From IMG/VR virus record IMGVR_UViG_3300017948_000008, positions 1-28,336 of that record: DNA of 28,336 nucleotides. One strand, given 5' to 3'. Shown piece by piece: positions 1 through 5,544 of the stretch; position 1 is the stretch's first letter; each line of letters opens with the position of its first letter. Below the pieces are notes generated by a model. It ran no database searches, was not told where the DNA came from, and was given only the letters and a program-made list of their open reading frames with translations. The DNA is from a virus. The translations under genes were made by a program, and so were the position numbers.

Positions 1-103
1 CAGGCCGCGCCTCGATCGATCTGCGCCCCCAGGCCGCGCCTCGATCGATCTGCGCCCCCAGGCCGCGCCTCGATCGATCTGCGCCCCCAGGCCGCGCCTC
101 GAT
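1..103. repeat. 29-bp direct tandem repeat, 3 full copies plus a partial
   Basis: Identical 29-base units occupy 2-30, 31-59 and 60-88, and a 15-base partial copy (89-103) runs straight into the first regulatory element. Each unit is GC-rich and contains the self-complementary CGATCGATC core. There are no spacers between units. The window starts inside the array, so its true length is unknown. It could be an iteron-like or terminal repeat, or an assembly artefact at a contig edge; the sequence alone cannot decide. Confidence 0.9.
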
Positions 104-210
104 GTAACAATTCGTGATGATACTTTGTCGATTATCGCTTGATACTGGCGCCGAGATATGGGACAACGGATTGCCGGACAGGAAACCGGAACGAAACAGG
201 GAATCAGACC
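103..210 (+). promoter_or_regulatory. Repeated promoter-leader element, copy 1
   Basis: First of three related ~110-base leaders (others at 388-496 and 853-964). It shares the GTAACAATTCGTGAT opening, the CTTGATAC -35 region, an ATATGGGAcAAC block and a GAAACAGGGAATCAG tail before the ATG. The left arm of the palindrome that precedes the -35 in the other two copies is degenerate here, while the right arm, which carries the -35, is kept. The 5'-UTR hairpin is weakened to CCGG/CCGG around the same CAGGAA loop. Confidence 0.75.
139..167 (+). promoter_or_regulatory. Predicted sigma70-like promoter of copy 1
   Basis: TTGATA (139-144), a 17-base spacer and GACAAC (162-167). The -10 is weak, but the same -35/17/-10 geometry recurs exactly in the other two copies. 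Transcription would begin about 7 bases further on, placing the small hairpin at the 5' end of the mRNA. Confidence 0.5.
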
Positions 211-384
211 ATGAACGAGCTTACCGCACATTATGGCAATGCACCAAAGGGAAAAAAGATCCTTATCATTGCCAAGGGACCTTCCATCGCATTTGCGAAT
301 CGGCTTGCCGAAATTGAGGTGAAAGGCAAGGTAGAAGCCCGCAAGATTGCGGCGGAACATGGCGCCAAGCCTTGGAATTTTTGA
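211..384 (+). CDS. Small phage protein of unknown function (57 aa)
   Basis: The protein starts MNELTAHYGNAPKGKK and ends in PWNF. It is Lys-rich and has no membrane segment or recognised motif. I chose the ATG that follows the conserved leader tail (CAGGGAATC, with AGGGA as the Shine-Dalgarno) rather than the longer open frame from 139, because the two other leader copies also end immediately before their ATGs. It is the first of a row of tiny genes, probably early-expressed accessory proteins; no function can be assigned. Confidence 0.6.
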   Translation: MNELTAHYGNAPKGKKILIIAKGPSIAFANRLAEIEVKGKVEARKIAAEHGAKPWNF

Positions 385-404
385 TAATGTAACAATCCGT
401 GATC

Positions 405-434
405 GGAAGCATCAAGAAAAACCTTGATGCTTCC
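405..434. promoter_or_regulatory. 12-bp perfect palindrome overlapping the -35 (copy 2)
   Basis: GGAAGCATCAAG (405-416), a 6-base spacer and CTTGATGCTTCC (423-434). The TTGATG -35 lies in the right arm. As DNA it could be a dimeric operator; as RNA from upstream it would be a 12-bp hairpin, but no U-tract follows, so a terminator is less likely. Copy 3 has the same palindrome with a paired C-G to T-A change. Confidence 0.8.
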
Positions 435-452
435 ACGCGAATATGGGATAAC
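424..452 (+). promoter_or_regulatory. Predicted sigma70-like promoter of copy 2
   Basis: TTGATG (424-429), 17-base spacer, GATAAC (447-452). Spacing matches the other two copies exactly. Confidence 0.5.
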
Positions 453-456
453 AAAT

Positions 457-476
457 TGCCGGTCAGGAAACCGGCA
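457..476 (+). promoter_or_regulatory. 5'-UTR hairpin of copy 2
   Basis: TGCCGGT (457-463), loop CAGGAA, ACCGGCA (470-476): perfect 7-bp stem close to the predicted transcript start. Copy 3 has a different stem sequence, the same stem length and a CGGGAA loop, which supports a conserved RNA fold. Confidence 0.75.
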
Positions 477-496
477 CGAAACAGGGAATCAGGGCA

Positions 497-664
497 ATGA
501 GCGACACTAGCACAGCGACTAAGCCGCAAACTAAAACGGAACGCATGATAGCAGTCATGCGGGATTATGATATGACTCCTGCAGCGATTGAGGCGCTTCT
601 TGTGATCCTTGAAGCGCAAGGCCAGGTCGATATGGATGCGATTCGGGAAGCGACTAGCTTTTGA
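497..664 (+). CDS. Small phage protein of unknown function (55 aa)
   Basis: It begins MSDTSTATKPQTKTER and continues into a mainly helical, acidic C-terminal half (AIEALLVILEAQGQV). The N-terminal ~14 residues are Thr/Lys-rich and probably flexible. It starts right after leader copy 2, with AGGG about 6-9 bases upstream of the ATG. The ORF ends 21 bases before the next ATG. The helical part might be a small protein-binding or DNA-binding module, but no family was recognised. Confidence 0.6.
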   Translation: MSDTSTATKPQTKTERMIAVMRDYDMTPAAIEALLVILEAQGQVDMDAIREATSF

Positions 665-685
665 TCCGGTAGCAGGGGAATCACT

Positions 686-844
686 ATGCGAGAAGCAAGT
701 TATGAGATCGTGCCGAGCGCCATTAACGATGGATGGATGGTGCTCTATCGTGGCGAGTACGTACGGGGCTTCGCTCGGCGCCATGATGCACTCGCCTTTG
801 TGCAGCGGCGGCGGCGCCGAGTAAGGGCGCAATGGCGTAGATAA
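686..844 (+). CDS. Small basic phage protein of unknown function (52 aa)
   Basis: A clear AGGGGAA Shine-Dalgarno (673-679) precedes the ATG, and the same CAGGGGAATCA string occurs in the leader elements, here without the promoter or hairpins. The protein reads like a compact beta-beta-alpha unit (GWMVLYRGEYVRGFARRHDA) and finishes with an Arg-rich tail, suggesting nucleic-acid contact. It is probably co-transcribed with the 55-aa gene upstream. No family was recognised. Confidence 0.55.
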   Translation: MREASYEIVPSAINDGWMVLYRGEYVRGFARRHDALAFVQRRRRRVRAQWRR

Positions 845-869
845 TTCTACGCTGTTACAATTCGTGATC

Positions 870-899
870 GGAAGTATCAAGATTTCTCTTGATACTTCC
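870..899. promoter_or_regulatory. 12-bp perfect palindrome overlapping the -35 (copy 3)
   Basis: GGAAGTATCAAG (870-881), spacer ATTTCT, CTTGATACTTCC (888-899). It has identical architecture to the 405-434 palindrome and differs by one compensated base pair within the arms. Confidence 0.8.
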
Positions 900-917
900 G
901 CACGAATATGGGATAAC
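889..917 (+). promoter_or_regulatory. Predicted sigma70-like promoter of copy 3
   Basis: TTGATA (889-894), 17-base spacer, GATAAC (912-917). Confidence 0.5.
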
Positions 918-924
918 AGAATCA

Positions 925-944
925 CGGAACGCGGGAACGTTCCG
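925..944 (+). promoter_or_regulatory. 5'-UTR hairpin of copy 3
   Basis: CGGAACG (925-931), loop CGGGAA, CGTTCCG (938-944). Stem and loop lengths equal those of the 457-476 hairpin although the stem bases differ almost completely. Confidence 0.75.
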
Positions 945-964
945 GGAAACAGGGGAATAGGGCG

Positions 965-1195
965 ATGGACTACTTGGCTGATCTTCAAAAAACCTTCCTG
1001 ACCGAATCTTTTTCTGGCGCGGTAGATGCAATCCGGGATCTGCCAGCGAAGGAACTGATTCGCCTGGCGCGCGCCTTTACAGGGCGCCGCGTCACTAGCA
1101 AGGCTTGGGCGCTGCACGCGATACAGGATCGGCAAGATAGCGTACTCGCAGCGGGCGAGCGTGTGTTGGCCTATGGTGGCCGTACTGCGGCTTAG
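965..1195 (+). CDS. Small phage protein of unknown function (76 aa)
   Basis: The protein begins MDYLADLQKTFLTESF and is predicted helical throughout, ending in a small-residue tail (AYGGRTAA). The ATG follows leader copy 3, with AGGGGAATAGGG giving a strong Shine-Dalgarno. There is no signal peptide or membrane helix. Together with the two other leader-driven genes it forms a set of unrelated short proteins under the same kind of promoter, which is typical of phage early accessory genes. Function unknown. Confidence 0.65.
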   Translation: MDYLADLQKTFLTESFSGAVDAIRDLPAKELIRLARAFTGRRVTSKAWALHAIQDRQDSVLAAGERVLAYGGRTAA

Positions 1196-1208
1196 GGGAG
1201 ACAGGGCG

Positions 1209-1295
1209 ATGGAACTAGCGATAGTGTTGCAGCTGCTTGTGCCATGGGTTGGCGCGGCCTTGGTTGCGGCTATTGTGGCCACGGCTATAGCGTAG
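1209..1295 (+). CDS. Tiny single-helix membrane protein (28 aa)
   Basis: MELAIVLQLLVPWVGAALVA followed by eight more mostly hydrophobic residues: nearly the whole chain is one membrane helix. An ACAGGGCG Shine-Dalgarno (1201-1208), resembling the end of the leader elements, lies immediately before the ATG. It follows the 76-aa gene by 13 bases and is followed by a hairpin. Proteins this small are often missed in annotation. It could be a membrane-acting regulator or toxin-like peptide; nothing specific can be claimed. Confidence 0.45.
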   Translation: MELAIVLQLLVPWVGAALVAAIVATAIA

Positions 1296-1304
1296 GAGTC
1301 GGTC

Positions 1305-1326
1305 GATGTGGCCTAATGGCCACATC
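1305..1326 (+). terminator. Possible intrinsic terminator or hairpin after the tiny-gene block
   Basis: GATGTGGCC, loop TAAT, GGCCACATC: a perfect 9-bp stem just after the last tiny gene. It is followed by TTCGATTTATATAT rather than a clean U-run, so termination is plausible but not certain. Confidence 0.5.
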
Positions 1327-1574
1327 TTCGATTTATATATGGTGTTGCGGAAAAGGCACATGAAAAAGGTGGTCAGGCCGGCTCGGCCTTCGGCCACTTT
1401 CAAACATAAGATGTAAAATTTCAAAAAATATATATACAAAAAAATACATAGGTATTTTGTTAACGACATTTTCGCGGGTATCCGGCGATAGGAGTGTGGC
1501 TACCTTGGCACCCCACACCCGGTTGGCTCAACACCAACCCCCGCAGCCAAACCACCCAGAGGAAGACACAAACC
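1327..1574. other. AT-rich gene-poor stretch (no confident gene)
   Basis: This holds an AT-rich section (about 1410-1462) with A-tracts and a small inverted repeat AAAATAC/GTATTTT around 1441-1458, plus a short GGCC-rich inverted repeat near 1378-1400. It may contain the promoter of the gene run beginning at 1575, but no convincing -35/-10 pair was found. The GTG-started upstream extension of the next gene has no good ribosome site. Confidence 0.4.
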
Positions 1575-1772
1575 ATGGAACCAACGGCTGAAGAAATCTG
1601 CGCCGCTTGTGACGCTTACGACACACCCGGCATCCCAAACCACTTCGACGACATGCGGCGTGCCCTAAAAGCCGCCTATGCCATACGCGAGGCAATAATC
1701 CAAGATACAAAAGACGCCAACGCGAATCGTTTTATCCGAGGCTTGCGCGCATTACGAAACGCCTCGAAATAG
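1575..1772 (+). CDS. Small helical phage protein (65 aa)
   Basis: MEPTAEEICAACDAYDTPG is followed by a helical segment (DDMRRALKAAYAIREAI) and a basic C-terminus. The ATG has AGAGGAAGA about 10-17 bases upstream, better than the GTG at 1494, so the shorter form is preferred. The pattern of an EEI.AACDAY N-terminus and an M..AL.AA helix is common among small hypothetical phage proteins. First gene of a close-packed run to 3359; function unknown. Confidence 0.65.
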   Translation: MEPTAEEICAACDAYDTPGIPNHFDDMRRALKAAYAIREAIIQDTKDANANRFIRGLRALRNASK

Positions 1773-1785
1773 GATAGCACACAGC

Positions 1786-2109
1786 ATGATCGACCTAACT
1801 GCTCTAATCCAAGACCTAGAAGCCAACGGCGGCCCCTCCTGGCGCTTAGACAAATGCATTTGGTACATCATCGATCCAGCCATGGAAGACTATCCCTTTC
1901 GACGCGCCCCCAACTACACGGGAGACCTCTCCATCGCCCGTAGTCTATTCGGCCCCCGTCGTTACACAATGACCCCTCTACAGGGCAAATGGCAGGCCTG
2001 GATCGCAATGCAAGACAATAACTACGCAATCGGACATTCCGGATGCGCCAACACCGAACCCCTAGCGCTCTGCGCCGCCGCACTACGCCTGAAACAGCAG
2101 GAGGGATGA
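1786..2109 (+). CDS. Phage protein resembling the ABA-sandwich hypothetical family (107 aa)
   Basis: An N-terminal helix (LTALIQDLEANGG) is followed by a WRLDKCIW strand, a middle section ending in WQAWIA, and GHSGCANTEPLALCAAALRL at the C-terminus. This alternation and the PLALCAAALR ending are typical of small phage proteins annotated as 'phage ABA sandwich domain'; that assignment is from memory of the pattern, not a search. The stop codon abuts the next start, indicating translational coupling. Biochemical role unknown. Confidence 0.75.
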   Translation: MIDLTALIQDLEANGGPSWRLDKCIWYIIDPAMEDYPFRRAPNYTGDLSIARSLFGPRRYTMTPLQGKWQAWIAMQDNNYAIGHSGCANTEPLALCAAALRLKQQEG

Positions 2110-2571
2110 ATGCCTTGGATTCCACAGGATGAAATTGACAGTCTTCGCGCCCGCGTCGCGGAACTGGAAGCCACCTGCGATCGACTAAAAACAGAACAGC
2201 GTAATTTAGAGCACCTGTTCAAGACCGCACTCGCCCGCATAACCAAGGCAGATGCCGCCATCGCGGCGAAGGACGCGGCGCTAAAGCCATTGGCGGATGT
2301 TGAGATTGCAGATGACGACATTGATCGCATCGGCCACTACTTTCTAGGGATTGGTGTTCCCCTGACTACGCGCCACGTCAAAGCCGCCCGCGCCGCCCTA
2401 TCCCTCCCCCAAACGCCCCCATCTCCCGAGCCACAACCCCTCCCTCCCGGCTACGAACTCTTCAAAGGCCGCCCCACCAAAGTCCTAAACCCCGACCGCG
2501 ATGGCTGGTTCCGCTACCACAATCATTATGATAGCGTCGGCTATTGCGACAATCCAGCAAGAGGGTACTAG
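2110..2571 (+). CDS. Coiled-coil phage protein of unknown function (153 aa)
   Basis: Residues ~6-60 form a strong coiled coil (SLRARVAELEATCDRLKTEQ and onward), followed by a helical section, a proline-rich linker (~95-115) and a small C-terminal part containing GYELFKGRP and an aromatic WFRYHNHYDSVGY segment. Its ATG directly follows the previous gene's TGA. The three-part build suggests an oligomerising adaptor, but no family was recognised. Confidence 0.7.
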   Translation: MPWIPQDEIDSLRARVAELEATCDRLKTEQRNLEHLFKTALARITKADAAIAAKDAALKPLADVEIADDDIDRIGHYFLGIGVPLTTRHVKAARAALSLPQTPPSPEPQPLPPGYELFKGRPTKVLNPDRDGWFRYHNHYDSVGYCDNPARGY

Positions 2572-2573
2572 GA

Positions 2574-2795
2574 ATGGGGCAACACTCTCCAGAATTGTCC
2601 AGGTTACTTCGTGCCATAACAACGGTACTGGATAGGCACATAGAGGACGTACAACTGAGCCGTGACGGTACGCGGCTCCTGTACCTACCGATGCTGCCCC
2701 ACGACTTGAAAGAGTTACGCTCCGCTGTTGAACCTTTTCGCGCCTCTAGGGAGCATGCTTCGGAAAGCTATAATGAGGTGATAAAAGATGGATAA
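2574..2795 (+). CDS. Small phage protein of unknown function (73 aa)
   Basis: It starts MGQHSPELSRLLRAI and is a mixed charged, probably helical protein. I chose the ATG two bases after the preceding stop; an upstream in-frame start inside the previous gene (2544) is less likely. It overlaps the next gene by 8 bases. No motif recognised. Confidence 0.6.
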   Translation: MGQHSPELSRLLRAITTVLDRHIEDVQLSRDGTRLLYLPMLPHDLKELRSAVEPFRASREHASESYNEVIKDG

Positions 2796-3006
2796 TACGC
2801 GCTGGATAGTAGAGGTCAAGCCACACATAAGTGCCGGGAATAGCGACACAACACTCTTGGCTAGACAGATTGAAAACGATCCCGGCTACATACGGTGCGA
2901 AATGAAGAGTCAGCGCGCGGCAGAGCAGTTGTGGCGACATCTGATGATCAGTCTGGACAAGAAGCGCTATTATGTGGAAATTACGTCACCGGATGTCGCA
3001 GAATAG
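2788..3006 (+). CDS. Small phage protein of unknown function (72 aa)
   Basis: MDNTRWIVEVKPHISAGNSD begins an alpha/beta protein with alternating strands and helices (RWIVEVK, QIENDPGYIRCEMKS, KKRYYVEITSP). The start overlaps the upstream gene and has AGGTGATAAAAG before it. It is probably translated coupled to its neighbours. The fold could be a small ferredoxin-like unit; this is inferred only from the strand/helix pattern. Confidence 0.6.
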   Translation: MDNTRWIVEVKPHISAGNSDTTLLARQIENDPGYIRCEMKSQRAAEQLWRHLMISLDKKRYYVEITSPDVAE

Positions 3007-3018
3007 AAGGATACTCTT

Positions 3019-3213
3019 ATGCACCTCCCCAGCGCCCCCATCCCCATGTCTCCCGAGTTGACTCGTCTTCTGCGTCTCGCTCGCGATCACAAGATGTCCC
3101 CTGAAGAACGCGAGGCCCAACGTCAATCTTGGGTCATCGGGGAAATGATGCTAGAGCATCCTGAAATGACCAGGGAGCGCGCTCTGGAGATTTATAGGGA
3201 AGCACGTAAATGA
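3019..3213 (+). CDS. Small phage protein of unknown function (64 aa)
   Basis: MHLPSAPIPMSPELTRLLRL leads into a charged helix-turn-helix-like pair (KMSPEEREAQRQSW, MTRERALEIYREA). AGAAGGATA lies 6-14 bases before the ATG; a second in-frame ATG (3046) could also serve. The SPEEREAQR...W..GEMMLEHPEMTRE pattern recurs in small hypothetical phage proteins. It overlaps the next gene by four bases (ATGA). Confidence 0.65.
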   Translation: MHLPSAPIPMSPELTRLLRLARDHKMSPEEREAQRQSWVIGEMMLEHPEMTRERALEIYREARK

Positions 3214-3359
3214 AGCCAGAACACGTGAAGTTCTTGGACGATCTCCGCGAAAGCGGTAAGACGAATATGTTCGGGGCGGCACCTTTTCTCGCGAGGCGTT
3301 TCAAGCTACCAATCGAGGAAGCGCGCAAGATCCTTACGGAATGGATGAAATCAAAATGA
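3210..3359 (+). CDS. Conserved small phage protein, KPEHVKFLDDLRESGKTNMF type (49 aa)
   Basis: The short ORF begins MKPEHVKFLDDLRESGKTNM, contains APFLARRF and ends in EARKILTEWMKSK. This MKPEHV.FLD.LR.SG.TNMFGA pattern is common in small phage proteins, often beside lysis genes, and looks like a winged-helix-sized helical unit. It overlaps its upstream and downstream neighbours by 4 bases each (ATGA), so it sits in a coupled run ending in the endolysin. Biochemical role unknown. Confidence 0.75.
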   Translation: MKPEHVKFLDDLRESGKTNMFGAAPFLARRFKLPIEEARKILTEWMKSK

Positions 3360-3931
3360 CCAACATCCCCGAACTCATCAAAACAAACGCCACACGCTGG
3401 GCCGCATGCACCCCCACACAAGCCCTTCTTCCCACGCTGGACGCAACCGCGAAGCGTCTTTGTGCCCCCGACGCAAAGCAGAAATACCAAACCGTGTCCG
3501 CTAAAACGGGGGTGCCGTGGTACATTATTGCCGTGATTCATGAGCGGGAAGCTTCCCAGAGCTGGAAGGCAAACTTAGCCCAAGGTGATCCCTGGAATCG
3601 GGTCTCCATTCATGTGCCTCGCGGTGAAGGACCATTCTCCTCGTGGGAAGAAGCCGCAATCCACGCCCTTACGGCAGACCCACCCCACGCCTCTCACTGG
3701 CAAAATTGGGCGCCTGGGGGCGCCATGACGTTACTTGAAGAATACAACGGGCTCGGCTATGCCGCGCGCGGCAAACCTTCGCCCTATGTTTGGGCGAGCA
3801 CGAACCAATACGTAAAAGGTAAATACGTGTCGGACGGTCACTATGACCCCAACGCGATCGATCATCAGCTTGGTTGTGCCGCGATTTTGAAGCGCATGAT
3901 GCTCTTGGATTCCTCCATTAAGCTTGCGTAA
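3356..3931 (+). CDS. Endolysin, lysozyme-family protein (191 aa)
   Basis: Likely degrades peptidoglycan at the end of infection. Residues 52-110 read KTGVPWYIIAVIHEREASQS, then NLAQGDPWNRVSIHVPRGEG and SSWEEAAIHAL, the hallmark order of phage and bacterial 'lysozyme family' proteins (COG5526-like). Glu63 or Glu65 in the IHERE motif is the expected catalytic acid. Later parts include LLEEYNGLGYAARG and SPYVWASTNQYVKGKYV, matching the same family. There is no signal peptide, so holin-dependent export is implied. I chose the ATG at 3356 (ATGA overlap with the gene before); an in-frame ATG at 3341 is possible. Confidence 0.88.
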   Translation: MTNIPELIKTNATRWAACTPTQALLPTLDATAKRLCAPDAKQKYQTVSAKTGVPWYIIAVIHEREASQSWKANLAQGDPWNRVSIHVPRGEGPFSSWEEAAIHALTADPPHASHWQNWAPGGAMTLLEEYNGLGYAARGKPSPYVWASTNQYVKGKYVSDGHYDPNAIDHQLGCAAILKRMMLLDSSIKLA

Positions 3932-3943
3932 AAGGCCCCTTTC

Positions 3944-4159
3944 TTGTTCGTGCCCCACACCTGGACCCCCACAGGCGCCCCCTTCCGAATAGCGCCCCAC
4001 CACCCAAAACAGCCACCCCCAGAACGGCAGCGTGTCGTCTGTACCATTTGCGGCGCAAAAGGCTTCCAAAGGCCCCCTTTCCCGGTCACTTATACATGTG
4101 ACGTATCTGTTTCGTGTCTCGGGGGAGGACCCGCCGTTGGCCCAACCACTACCAATTAG
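3944..4159 (+). CDS. Doubtful small Cys-containing ORF (71 aa)
   Basis: A TTG-started frame after the endolysin, with AAAAGG about 8 bases upstream, containing a Pro-rich N-terminus and VVCTICGAKGFQ, then YTCDVSVSC. The C-x2-C and C-x5-C pairs could bind zinc. Codons are C-rich like the neighbourhood. It overlaps the start of the next gene. It may equally be a chance open frame; listed because the 205-base gap otherwise holds nothing. Confidence 0.3.
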   Translation: MFVPHTWTPTGAPFRIAPHHPKQPPPERQRVVCTICGAKGFQRPPFPVTYTCDVSVSCLGGGPAVGPTTTN

Positions 4160-4310
4160 CCTTGCTATTCGCGTCGTCTTTGCCCTGGTCCCTATCACAG
4201 CTATCATCATTGGTAACATACTATGGTTGTATCCTCATCTGTGTTTTACGATATTATCCACCTGGTGGGCCACTGGGGCACTGTTCCGGTGGCTTGAGAA
4301 GCAGCAGTAA
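4137..4310 (+). CDS. Small two-helix membrane protein, holin candidate (57 aa)
   Basis: A GGGGGAGGA Shine-Dalgarno (4119-4127) lies 9 bases before a TTG start, the best ribosome site in the area, which is why this start was preferred to the longer frame from 4032. The product has two hydrophobic segments (SLAIRVVFALVPITAIIIGN and a second around LYPHLCFTILSTWWATG) and a charged end (RWLEKQQ). Its size, topology and position directly after the endolysin suit a holin or lysis regulator, though no family signature is visible. Confidence 0.6.
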   Translation: MAQPLPISLAIRVVFALVPITAIIIGNILWLYPHLCFTILSTWWATGALFRWLEKQQ

Positions 4311-4332
4311 CCCCAAAGGCCCCCTCACCCCC

Positions 4333-5532
4333 ATGCTAAACCCCCAATCACCCCACCAAACCATCGAACGTGGCATCCCTGGGGGCTCCATAATCCCCCT
4401 CAGCGCCCTGGACCATAAGGAAAGACTAACCCCGCTTATAACTTCTCTTCTCGACTCATTTGCACGCACCCACACGCTTGTCATCGGGGATGTCATCCTG
4501 GATAGATTTATTTACGGCAGCGCCGATAGAATTTCCCCGGAAGCGCCTGTCCTTATTCTTCACGAGTCCCGCAGCGAAGAGGCTCTGGGCGGGGCAGGTA
4601 ACGTCGCCACCAACCTCGCGTCGCTCTCTAATATCCAGGGCCACGCCGCTCTGATCGCCATAACAGGAAAAGACCCGGAAGACGTTACGATCCGGAAACT
4701 GTTCGGCCAGCACGTAGGCGGTGGGAGTTATTTTACTACGGATATTTATTCTTCGCGTCCCACGACGGTCAAAACACGTTATGTGGCAAAACTTCATAAT
4801 ACGCATCTGTTGCGGGCCGACCGTGAATCTACGGACCCCATTGCCACGGACATGCAAGATGTTATTCTTGATATTGCGGAGATACTTCTAAACCTCAATA
4901 AAACTATAAAATATGACTCTTTGATACTATCGGATTATGCCAAAGGCATGCTGGCCAACGGCATTTGCCAGAAACTAATCCAAAAAGCACGCTCACGCGG
5001 CCGCATAGTCGTGGTCGATCCCAAGGGGACCGACTATGAAAAGTACGCAAACGCTACCGCCCTTACTCCCAATATCAAGGAACTCAAGGACCTGGTAGGC
5101 TATAACTTCGACGAAGATAACGAAGAGGAGATCGCCCAAGCGGCGACCAATCTTATGCTTTGGACCGAATCGGAAGCCGTGCTGGTCACCCGTTCCGAAA
5201 AGGGGGTCTTGATTGCATCTCAGGAGCGCAGCAGGTCTCACGGAGACCTTCCCGGATCCGAAGTGGTGTCCTTTCGAACCACCTACGCGGTAATACCTGC
5301 CTCTGCGCGCCAAGTTATGGACGTGTCCGGGGCAGGAGACACCGCCGTCGCGGCTTTCACCCTCGCCCTGGCCTACGGCATGTCCTACTACGACGCTGCT
5401 GTTGTTGCTGAAACAGCTGCAGGCTGCGCCGTCGCCGTGCGGGGCACTGCACGGGTCAGCGCGGTTACGCTGGCTGAAGCCCTGCACAGGACGTTCGCGA
5501 CGGCATTGGCGAACATAGAAGCGAGCGTCTGA
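4333..5532 (+). CDS. PfkB-family sugar kinase, HldE/RfaE1-like heptose-7-phosphate kinase (399 aa)
   Basis: Predicted to phosphorylate D-glycero-beta-D-manno-heptose 7-phosphate at C1, a step in ADP-heptose synthesis for LPS core. The order of HldE kinase-domain motifs is intact: VIGDVILDRFIYGSADRISP (~55-75), GGAGNVATNLASL (from 86), LLRADRE, LSDYAKG, VVVDPKGTDYEKY, LTPNIKEL, VLVTRSEKG, then DVSGAGDTAVAAF with the catalytic Asp336, and AAGCAVAVRGTARVS. The cytidylyl/adenylyltransferase half of bifunctional HldE is absent, and ~20 extra residues precede the GAGD motif. The N-terminal ~40 residues are an extension. The ATG follows the small membrane gene by 22 bases. It is unusual cargo for a phage; actual substrate not proven. 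Confidence 0.85.
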   Translation: MLNPQSPHQTIERGIPGGSIIPLSALDHKERLTPLITSLLDSFARTHTLVIGDVILDRFIYGSADRISPEAPVLILHESRSEEALGGAGNVATNLASLSNIQGHAALIAITGKDPEDVTIRKLFGQHVGGGSYFTTDIYSSRPTTVKTRYVAKLHNTHLLRADRESTDPIATDMQDVILDIAEILLNLNKTIKYDSLILSDYAKGMLANGICQKLIQKARSRGRIVVVDPKGTDYEKYANATALTPNIKELKDLVGYNFDEDNEEEIAQAATNLMLWTESEAVLVTRSEKGVLIASQERSRSHGDLPGSEVVSFRTTYAVIPASARQVMDVSGAGDTAVAAFTLALAYGMSYYDAAVVAETAAGCAVAVRGTARVSAVTLAEALHRTFATALANIEASV

Positions 5533-5544
5533 AGCGAGCGGCTA

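Larger units (their letters stand above)
388..496 (+). promoter_or_regulatory. Repeated promoter-leader element, copy 2
   Basis: Most complete copy. In order: TGTAACAATCCGTGATC, a perfect 12-bp palindrome (405-434), a conserved CGAATATGGGATAACA block holding the -10, a perfect 7-bp hairpin (457-476) and GAAACAGGGAATCAGG directly before the start codon. It supplies a promoter, a possible operator and a structured 5'-UTR to the 55-aa gene that follows. Confidence 0.8.
853..964 (+). promoter_or_regulatory. Repeated promoter-leader element, copy 3
   Basis: It has the same order of parts as copy 2: TGTTACAATTCGTGATC, palindrome 870-899, GAATATGGGATAACA, hairpin 925-944, then AAACAGGGGAATAGGG before the ATG at 965. 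Differences from copy 2 fall mostly in the loop of the palindrome and in the hairpin stem, where they are compensated. It drives the 76-aa gene and probably the 28-aa gene after it. Confidence 0.8.

Noticed and set aside
1-103. CRISPR-like repeat array
   Set aside because: The 29-base units are directly adjacent with no spacers, so it is a tandem repeat and not a CRISPR array.
405-434. Palindromes 405-434 and 870-899 as intrinsic terminators
   Set aside because: No U-tract follows, and in both cases the right arm contains the -35 of a promoter placed identically in all three cassettes, so an operator is the better reading.
266-1282. A 338-codon open frame on the - strand across the tiny-gene region
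   Set aside because: It runs antisense to five short + ORFs with good Shine-Dalgarno sites, has no ribosome site of its own, and its internal repeats (LLSHIR.E.SR...LPIT) are merely the translation of the repeated promoter cassettes. Its length is notable, so a conservation check is fair, but I do not call it a gene.
4114-4332. Upstream 73-residue extension of the kinase from a GTG at 4114
   Set aside because: It overlaps the small membrane protein with an excellent Shine-Dalgarno in another frame, and the extension has no similarity to kinase N-termini; the ATG at 4333 is preferred.
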